A stretch of DNA of 10,069 bases. Source: Anaerolineae bacterium. Lineage in GTDB: Bacteria > Chloroflexota > Anaerolineae > JAFGEY01. The translations under genes were made by a program, and so were the position numbers. The stretch spans positions 1 to 10,069 of the forward strand of contig JAFGIE010000014.1 of NCBI GenBank assembly GCA_016929775.1. The letters are read 5' to 3'. Below, in pieces: positions 5,642 through 10,069 of the stretch; the first letter of the stretch is position 1; each line of letters starts with the position of its first letter. Under the pieces are notes generated by a model. The model was not told the DNA's origin. It did no database searches and worked only from the letters and a program-made list of their open reading frames with translations.

Positions 5642-6829
5642 ATGGATACACCCTACCTGACAGCCGACCTCCCAGGGACGGGAGGACAGATCAAAGTCAA
5701 GAACGAGGACTTTTGCGTCACCGAGATCCCGCTGTACGAGCCCAGCGGCAGGGGACAGCATACCTATGTCCAGATCGAGAAGGAAGGGCTGACCACGTTC
5801 CGCGCCATCGAGCAGATCGCGCGCGCGCTGCGCATCGATCGGCGTACGGTCGGGTGCGCCGGTCTCAAGGACGCGCACGCCGTCACGGTACAGATGCTGT
5901 CGCTCGGAGACGTCGATCCTGCCGCCGTCCGTGCGCTCGACCTGGCGGGGATACGGATCCTCGATGTCTCGCGCCACACGAACAAGCTCAAGACCGGGCA
6001 TCTCGCCGGGAACCGGTTCCAGATCCGCATCCGAGAGGTGCCGCCGGAAGCGACCGCCGCAGCGCAAGCGGTGATCGACGCGCTGCAACGGCGCGGCGTG
6101 CCCAACTACTTTGGGGAGCAGCGGTTTGGCCTGCGCGAGGACACGCATCTGCTGGGGCAAGCGTTGGTGCGCGGCGATCTGGAAGGGCTGGTACGGCGCC
6201 TGGTCGGCATGCCGCATCCCAACGAGTCTGCGCGCGTGCAGCACGCACGCCAGGCTTTTGACGATGGAGACCTCGCCGCAGCCGTCGATCTCTTTCCCCG
6301 GAGCATGGGGGCGGAACGACGCGTGGTCCAGATCCTGCGGCAGTACCCGGGTGACTGGGAGCGCGCAGTGCGCAGCATTCCGTCCGATATGCGCACGTTC
6401 TACGGCTCGGCGTACCAAAGCGTGCTCTTTAACCGCCTGCTGGCGCGGCGATTGGAGACGCTTGACCAGCTGCTGGTCGGCGACTTGGCCAATATCCACG
6501 GTCGCCGCAGCGTGTTCCTGGTCGAGGACGTCGCAGCCGAGCAGCCGCGCGCGGACCGGCTCGAGATCAGCCCTTCTGGCCCGCTGTATGGCTACAAGCT
6601 GACCATGGCGCAGGGTGTGCCAGGCGCTATGGAGCAGCGCGTGCTCGACGAAGAAGGCCTGACGCTGGAGGACTTGCGCGCCGTACGACTGCGTGGTGCG
6701 CGACGACCGCTGCGCATTCCCCTGTCGGGGGCCCGGGTGTGGTACGACGAAGGCCTGATGCTTTCCTTCGAGTTGCCGCCCGGATGCTATGCCACCACGG
6801 TCCTCGACGAAGTGATCAAGTCTCCCTGA
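5642..6829 (+). CDS. truD: tRNA pseudouridine(13) synthase TruD
   Basis: Isomerises uridine 13 in the D-arm region of certain tRNAs (tRNA-Glu in E. coli) to pseudouridine. The 395-residue protein shows the TruD signatures in order: N-terminal IKVKNEDFCVTEIP, the catalytic motif AGLKDAHAVTVQ with Asp77, RHTNKLKTGHLAGNRF, VPNYFGEQRFG (153-163), SVLFNRLLARR, and the C-terminal LPPGCYATTVLDEVI. It is longer than the E. coli enzyme (349). Most of the extra length lies between QRFG (160-163) and SVLFN (260-264), in the TRUD insertion domain; archaeal and eukaryotic Pus7 relatives are also longer. The reading frame stays open upstream to 5450. The family N terminus and the promoter at 5570-5578 support the ATG at 5642, with GTG at 5636 as an alternative. 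It is a single-gene unit divergent from ridA. Confidence 0.96.
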   Translation: MDTPYLTADLPGTGGQIKVKNEDFCVTEIPLYEPSGRGQHTYVQIEKEGLTTFRAIEQIARALRIDRRTVGCAGLKDAHAVTVQMLSLGDVDPAAVRALDLAGIRILDVSRHTNKLKTGHLAGNRFQIRIREVPPEATAAAQAVIDALQRRGVPNYFGEQRFGLREDTHLLGQALVRGDLEGLVRRLVGMPHPNESARVQHARQAFDDGDLAAAVDLFPRSMGAERRVVQILRQYPGDWERAVRSIPSDMRTFYGSAYQSVLFNRLLARRLETLDQLLVGDLANIHGRRSVFLVEDVAAEQPRADRLEISPSGPLYGYKLTMAQGVPGAMEQRVLDEEGLTLEDLRAVRLRGARRPLRIPLSGARVWYDEGLMLSFELPPGCYATTVLDEVIKSP

Positions 6830-6837
6830 TCCTCTCT

Positions 6838-6863
6838 CGGGCAGAGAATGAGTACACTGCCCG
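6838..6863 (+). terminator. Possible hairpin after truD
   Basis: CGGGCAG (6838-6844) and CTGCCCG (6857-6863) form a 7-bp stem with a 12-nt loop just after the truD stop. It lies in the 80-bp gap between truD and the convergent CBS-domain gene. No T-run follows on either strand, so an intrinsic terminator is not shown. A Rho-dependent or stabilising role is possible. Confidence 0.35.
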
Positions 6864-6909
6864 TCCGGCGCGTGTGCTGCGTTGCCGTGCGGTCGGATGC
6901 TCGGGGTCG

Positions 6910-7566
6910 CTAGGACGCGCCGATCATCCGACTGTCGATCACGCGCACGCCCAGCGCGCTGAGCTTGTCCATGAGCGCATGCTGCGGGAGATCGGTGATC
7001 TTGATCGTCAGCAGTCGGTTGGTCGGGTCGTCGCCCAGGAACGTGCCCAGGCTGAGGATGTCGCCGCCAAGCTCGGTGATCGCGCCCGTGATCGCCGCCA
7101 GTTGTCCGCGCTGCTCGGGGACGAGCAGTGTGAGGCGCAAGCCTTCCTGGCGCGCTGCGAACAGCTCGAGAAAGGTCTTGAATAGATCAGTCTCGGTGAT
7201 GATCCCGACCAGGGTCTCCCCGCGCATGACCGGCAGCCCGCCGATCCGGTGATCGACCATGATGCGCGCCGCTTCCTCGATCGGCGTGTCATCCTGGACC
7301 GTGATCGGCTTGGCGGTCATGACCTTTTCCACCGTCAGCTTGCTGAGCAGGTAGTTGATCTCGTGGATGCTCAGCGACGTGGCGGGGGAGGGCGACGCAT
7401 AGAGCAGCTCTTTCTCGGTGACGATGCCGACCAGTTTGTTGGTGCGCCGATCGATGACCGGGAAGCGCCGGACCTGGCGCTCTCGCATCATCTGCAGCGC
7501 TTCGGCAACGCCGAGATCGGGATAGACCGTGATGGGGTTGTAGGTCATCCGCTCGTGGACCAGCAT
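6910..7566 (-). CDS. CBS-CBS-ACT domain protein, AcuB-like
   Basis: A 218-residue cytoplasmic ligand-sensing protein. It has two CBS domains, about 3-62 (MTYNPITVYPDLGVAEALQMM, RRFPVID, LVGIVTEKEL) and about 78-135 (VMTAKPITVQDDTPIEEAARIM, GGLPVM, LVGIITETDL). Together these form a Bateman module that in the family binds adenine nucleotides. An ACT-like domain (about 143-215) typically binds amino acids or mediates dimer contacts. The arrangement and length match B. subtilis AcuB, including an ASPS motif after CBS1, although true AcuB function in acetoin use is not implied. It is the last gene of the ROK-fumarase operon, 37 bp after the fumarase beta gene. It has its own strong ribosome site (AGGAGG, five bases from the ATG), so it may be made in larger amounts. 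Its partner is unknown; regulation of a neighbouring enzyme is inference. Confidence 0.9.
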   Translation of the reverse strand: MLVHERMTYNPITVYPDLGVAEALQMMRERQVRRFPVIDRRTNKLVGIVTEKELLYASPSPATSLSIHEINYLLSKLTVEKVMTAKPITVQDDTPIEEAARIMVDHRIGGLPVMRGETLVGIITETDLFKTFLELFAARQEGLRLTLLVPEQRGQLAAITGAITELGGDILSLGTFLGDDPTNRLLTIKITDLPQHALMDKLSALGVRVIDSRMIGAS

Positions 7567-7571
7567 AGGTT

Positions 7572-7577
7572 CCTCCT
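7572..7577 (-). promoter_or_regulatory. Consensus Shine-Dalgarno site of the CBS-ACT gene
   Basis: A full AGGAGG on the minus strand lies five bases before the ATG at 7566. It is the strongest ribosome site in the window. Confidence 0.8.
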
Positions 7578-7603
7578 CATCATGCGCGTTGTATGCCCGA
7601 TGC

Positions 7604-8179
7604 TCAAGGCGCCGTGTCCCCGGCAGTGCGGTACCGGGCGCGCCCTAGCTCATAGATGTCCTGTCCGTGGACATCACAGCCCACGATCGCCGGAAAGTCC
7701 TCGACGTACAGCTCGCGCACTGCCTCCGGGCCAAGCTCTGGATAGGCGATCACGCGTGCCTGGCGGATCGTCTGCGCCAAGAGCGCGCCGGCGCCCCCCA
7801 CGGCGACGAGGTATACGGCGCGATACGTGCGCAACGCGCGCCTGACTGCGGCGCCGCGCTCCCCTTTGCCGATCACGGCTTTGATGCCCGCCTGCAGCAG
7901 GGCCTCAGTATAGGGGTCCATCCGGTAGCTGGTCGTCGGACCTGCAGCGCCGATCGGGCGTCCTGGACGTGCGGGCGAAGGCCCCATGTAGTACAGCACC
8001 TGCCCGACCGGGTCGAATGGTAGGGGCTCTCCTGCCGCGATCGCGGCGACGAGCCGCTTGTGCGCGGCGTCTCGTGCGACGTATACGGGCCCCTGGATGC
8101 GGACCTGGTCTCCGGCGTGTAGATCGGACACGTCCGCCACGTCGAGGGGGGGGCGGAGACGCACGACGCGCGCGCTCAT
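7604..8179 (-). CDS. Class I fumarate hydratase, beta (C-terminal) subunit
   Basis: Small subunit of the oxygen-sensitive [4Fe-4S] class I hydro-lyases that interconvert fumarate and malate. The related L(+)-tartrate dehydratase has the same fold. The 191-residue protein shows the beta-domain motifs: LHAGDQVRIQGPVYVARDAAHKR, VLYYMGPSPARPGRPIGAAGPTTSYRMDPY (about 61-90), GKGERG (104-109) and VEDFPAIVGCDVHG. It corresponds to the C-terminal part of single-chain FumA. The ATG at 8179 overlaps the alpha-subunit stop as ATGA, with GAGG seven bases upstream (8187-8190 on the minus strand). That fits equimolar production of both subunits. The reading frame stays open far upstream of this ATG, but that extension lies across the alpha gene in another frame and is not protein-like. 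Fumarase is more likely than tartrate dehydratase in this context, though sequence alone does not decide. Confidence 0.93.
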   Translation of the reverse strand: MSARVVRLRPPLDVADVSDLHAGDQVRIQGPVYVARDAAHKRLVAAIAAGEPLPFDPVGQVLYYMGPSPARPGRPIGAAGPTTSYRMDPYTEALLQAGIKAVIGKGERGAAVRRALRTYRAVYLVAVGGAGALLAQTIRQARVIAYPELGPEAVRELYVEDFPAIVGCDVHGQDIYELGRARYRTAGDTAP

Positions 8180-9021
8180 AGCACAGCCTCTGCGTGCCGG
8201 GCGGCGTGGCAGAGCAGGTTCACGCCCACAGGCAGCCCGGTGATGTGACAAGGGGCGGTCTCTGCGTGCACGGCGAGCGCCGTGGTCCGCCCACCCAGTC
8301 CCTGTGGGCCGATGCCCAGCGCGTTGATGCGCGCCAACAGGGCGCCTTCCAGCTCTGCTGTCTCGCGATCGGGATGTGGCGTGCCGACGGGCCGGAGTCC
8401 GGCGTGCTTGGCCATGATCATCGCCTGCTCGGCATTGCCGCCGATGCCGACGCAGACGATCAGTGGGGGGCAGGGCTTGGCGCCCGCGCGATCGACGGTT
8501 TCCGTCACAAAGTCGATCACGCCCTGTCGTCCGTCCGCTGGCTTGAGCATGCCCAGCGCGCTCATGTTCTCGCTGCCGCCTCCCTTGGGCGCGACGACGA
8601 TCCGCAGTTGGTCGCCGGGGACGATGTGCGTGTGGATCACGGCGGGGGTGTTGTCTCCCGTGTTGGCGCGCGCCGAGAAGGGCCGCTCGACGATCGACGC
8701 GCGCAGATAGCCCTGTGTGTATCCCTGGCGCACGCCCTCCTGGACCGCAGCATAGAGGTCCTGCCCGATCACGTGCGCATCCTGGCCCAACTCGAGCCAG
8801 ACCACAGCCGTGCCACAGTCCTGGCAGAGGGGGTACTCGCCCTGCGCGGCGATGGCGGCGTTCTGGAGCAGCTGTGCCAGGATCTCTTGTCCCACCGAGG
8901 ACGGTTCCTGGTCGCGCGCGCGGCGAAGCGCGGCGAGCACGTCGCTCGGCAGGTAATAGTTGGCCTCGATGCACAGGCGCGCCACGGTCTGCGTGACGCG
9001 GTGTGCAGGTATCTGTCTCAC
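8176..9021 (-). CDS. Class I fumarate hydratase, alpha (N-terminal) subunit
   Basis: Iron-sulfur subunit of the two-chain class I fumarase/tartrate dehydratase family. The 281-residue protein carries three cysteines at the family's [4Fe-4S] positions: C66 (PLCQDCGTA), C190 (VCVGIGGNAE) and C271 (LLCHAARH). It also has the conserved stretches ARANTGDNTPAVIHTHIVPGD, APKGGGSENMSAL and INALGIGPQGLGG. The start is GTG at 9021, overlapping the stop of the upstream ROK gene as GTGA. No upstream ATG is compatible with the family N terminus. Only three cysteines bind the cluster, so the fourth iron is open to substrate, as expected for hydro-lyases. The enzyme would act in the TCA cycle or its reductive branch. 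Oxygen sensitivity, known for the family, suggests an anaerobic or microaerobic lifestyle or a thermophile, but this is inference. Confidence 0.95.
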   Translation of the reverse strand: MRQIPAHRVTQTVARLCIEANYYLPSDVLAALRRARDQEPSSVGQEILAQLLQNAAIAAQGEYPLCQDCGTAVVWLELGQDAHVIGQDLYAAVQEGVRQGYTQGYLRASIVERPFSARANTGDNTPAVIHTHIVPGDQLRIVVAPKGGGSENMSALGMLKPADGRQGVIDFVTETVDRAGAKPCPPLIVCVGIGGNAEQAMIMAKHAGLRPVGTPHPDRETAELEGALLARINALGIGPQGLGGRTTALAVHAETAPCHITGLPVGVNLLCHAARHAEAVL

Positions 9022-10025
9022 GGCGCTCTCTGCTCCATGTGCTGCGCGATTACGCTGATCGCCCCATAGTCACCCACCGCGCTGCCCAGCGGCGAGGGCA
9101 AGATCTGGACTGCGGCGTACATCTGGGGCCACGTCTCCTGGCGCACGATTGCACGGACGCGGTCGAGGAAAAAGTCCCCCTGCTCGGTTGCGATCGTGCC
9201 CAGCACGATCAGCTCGGGGTTGAGCGCCTGGATGATGTTCGCCAAGCCGATGCCCATATAGTGTGCTGTCTCGTCGACGATGCGCAGGGCCAAGACATCG
9301 CCCTGCCGCGCCGCCGCAAAGAGGTGCTCGGGTGTAACCGCCTCTGGGCTGCCGGCGAGCGCCCGCAGTGCAGAGGGCTCGCTCGTCGACAGCAGCGCCT
9401 CGCGCGTGCGACGCGCGATCGATGGCCCGGAGCAAAAGGCCTCCAGGCAGCCTCGCTTCCCACACCCACACTGTGGACCCCCACGAGGCACGACGCGCAT
9501 GTGACCGACCTCGCCCGCGTTGCCGTTCGCGCCCCGGTACAGCCGCCCGTCGAGGATCAGCCCGCCGCCGATCCCGGTGCCCATGGTCATGTAGACCACG
9601 TTGCGCTTGCCACGCCCGGCGCCATAGAGCCACTCGGCGAGCGCGCCCGCGTTGGCATCGTTCTCGAGCTGGGCACAGATGGCAAACTCGGCCTCCAGGA
9701 TCGCGACGATCGGGACCGGATTCCACGTCTGCAGGTTCGGCGGACCGAGAATGATCCCCTGCTCCGCATCCATCGGGCTCCCGCACGCTACGCCGATGCC
9801 GGCGATGTCTTGCGCGGCGACGCCCGTCTCCTCGATCGTGCGGTGCAGCATCGAAATCAGGCGCGCGACGCCGAATGCCGATCCGCGTGCGGCCTCTGTC
9901 GGCAGACGGCGCTTGTGCAGCACCTTGCCTTCGCGGGTGGCAAGCACGGCAGCCAACTTGGTGCCGCCAATGTCGGCGCCAAGGATGTACTTTGCGTGAG
10001 GACGCAGGCGGATCGATGTATCCAT
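9018..10025 (-). CDS. ROK family sugar kinase (glucokinase-like)
   Basis: Probable cytoplasmic ATP-dependent kinase of glucose or a related hexose. The 335-residue protein has the phosphate-binding DIGGTK (18-23), the catalytic aspartate D123 in ENDANAGALAEW, the adenosine/phosphate motif MGTGIGGG (148-155), GEVGH (171-175), and the ROK zinc-binding cluster CGCGKRGCLE (C186, C188, C193 with H175). There is no N-terminal helix-turn-helix, so it is a kinase rather than a NagC/XylR-type repressor. Substrate specificity (glucose, N-acetylglucosamine, mannose) cannot be read with confidence. The ATG at 10025 is preceded by an in-frame TGA at 10040-10038 and lacks a Shine-Dalgarno site; the promoter places the transcript start on this ATG. 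First gene of a four-gene operon, overlapping fumarase alpha by four bases. Confidence 0.94.
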   Translation of the reverse strand: MDTSIRLRPHAKYILGADIGGTKLAAVLATREGKVLHKRRLPTEAARGSAFGVARLISMLHRTIEETGVAAQDIAGIGVACGSPMDAEQGIILGPPNLQTWNPVPIVAILEAEFAICAQLENDANAGALAEWLYGAGRGKRNVVYMTMGTGIGGGLILDGRLYRGANGNAGEVGHMRVVPRGGPQCGCGKRGCLEAFCSGPSIARRTREALLSTSEPSALRALAGSPEAVTPEHLFAAARQGDVLALRIVDETAHYMGIGLANIIQALNPELIVLGTIATEQGDFFLDRVRAIVRQETWPQMYAAVQILPSPLGSAVGDYGAISVIAQHMEQRAP

Positions 10026-10031
10026 AATGCG

Positions 10032-10060
10032 ATTATATCATCCTTCATGCGGTGGGGCAA
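10032..10060 (-). promoter_or_regulatory. Promoter of the ROK-fumarase-CBS operon (leaderless start)
   Basis: On the minus strand, TTGCCC (10060-10055, 4 of 6) and TATAAT (10037-10032, 6 of 6) are separated by 17 bp. Six bases (CGCATT) separate the -10 box from the ATG at 10025, so the expected +1 is the A of the start codon. No ribosome-binding sequence fits between, which points to a leaderless mRNA. Confidence 0.72.
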
Positions 10061-10069
10061 GCATTTTCC

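Noticed and set aside
8180..8974. Upstream extension of the fumarase beta reading frame across the alpha gene
   Set aside because: The extension is Arg/Gly-rich nonsense in another frame of the well-conserved alpha subunit. The beta family N terminus begins at the ATG at 8179.
8194..9069. 291-codon plus-strand ORF opposite fumarase alpha
   Set aside because: No family resemblance; it mirrors codon constraints of the real minus-strand gene.
9018..10025. ROK protein as a transcriptional repressor
   Set aside because: There is no helix-turn-helix before the DIGGTK motif at residue 18, and the catalytic aspartate is present.
1..10069. Search for CRISPR arrays, insertion sequences, att sites, tRNA/rRNA, toxin-antitoxin or defence systems
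   Set aside because: No repeated spacer units, terminal inverted repeats, transposase or integrase motifs, RNA gene signatures or small paired ORFs were seen. Every long stretch is explained by a conserved housekeeping-type gene.

Overview
This is an ordinary, gene-dense bacterial chromosome segment with high G+C (mostly G/C third codon positions). It holds nine protein-coding genes and almost no spare sequence. I see no mobile element, CRISPR array, tRNA, rRNA, phage gene or toxin/defence gene. A monoderm-like or Chloroflexota-type thermophile or environmental lineage is plausible, from the two-subunit class I fumarase, long-form TruD, CBS-CBS-ACT protein and LysM/M23 hydrolase beside rho. 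That placement is inference only; no marker here fixes the phylum.

Layout. (1) 1-3512, plus strand: a near-consensus sigma70-type promoter (TTGACG-17-TATAAT) drives rho. Rho is followed after 49 bp by a membrane-anchored LysM/LysM/M23 peptidoglycan endopeptidase. An ATGA overlap then leads into a membrane-anchored amidase_3-type N-acetylmuramoyl-L-alanine amidase. This looks like one transcription unit: the transcription termination factor plus two wall hydrolases. (2) 3545-5451, minus strand: ridA, then (TGATG junction) a polytopic membrane protein of the DxWWH type with a conserved but uncharacterised C-terminal region. This unit converges on the amidase gene at a perfect hairpin whose loop is the stop codon. 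(3) 5452-5641: a divergent promoter region. It holds a strong ridA promoter with a 12-bp palindrome in its spacer and an extended -10 promoter for truD. (4) 5642-6829, plus strand: truD, tRNA pseudouridine-13 synthase. (5) 6910-10025, minus strand: a tightly coupled operon read from the right: ROK sugar kinase, class I fumarate hydratase alpha and beta, and an AcuB-like CBS-CBS-ACT sensor protein. Its first gene appears to be leaderless, since the promoter places +1 on the A of the ATG.

How the genes work together. The minus-strand operon links carbohydrate phosphorylation, a TCA-cycle step and a putative adenylate/small-ligand sensor. The rho unit links transcription termination and cell-wall turnover by co-transcription, with no evident functional logic. 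RidA removes reactive enamine/imine by-products of amino-acid metabolism and has no obvious link to the membrane protein it is coupled to. I did not find an undescribed biological system. The items most worth a second look are regulatory: the rho leader with a coupled small ORF and a C/U-rich tract, the palindrome in the ridA promoter, and the leaderless start of the ROK operon. The DxWWH membrane protein is the one gene without a known function.
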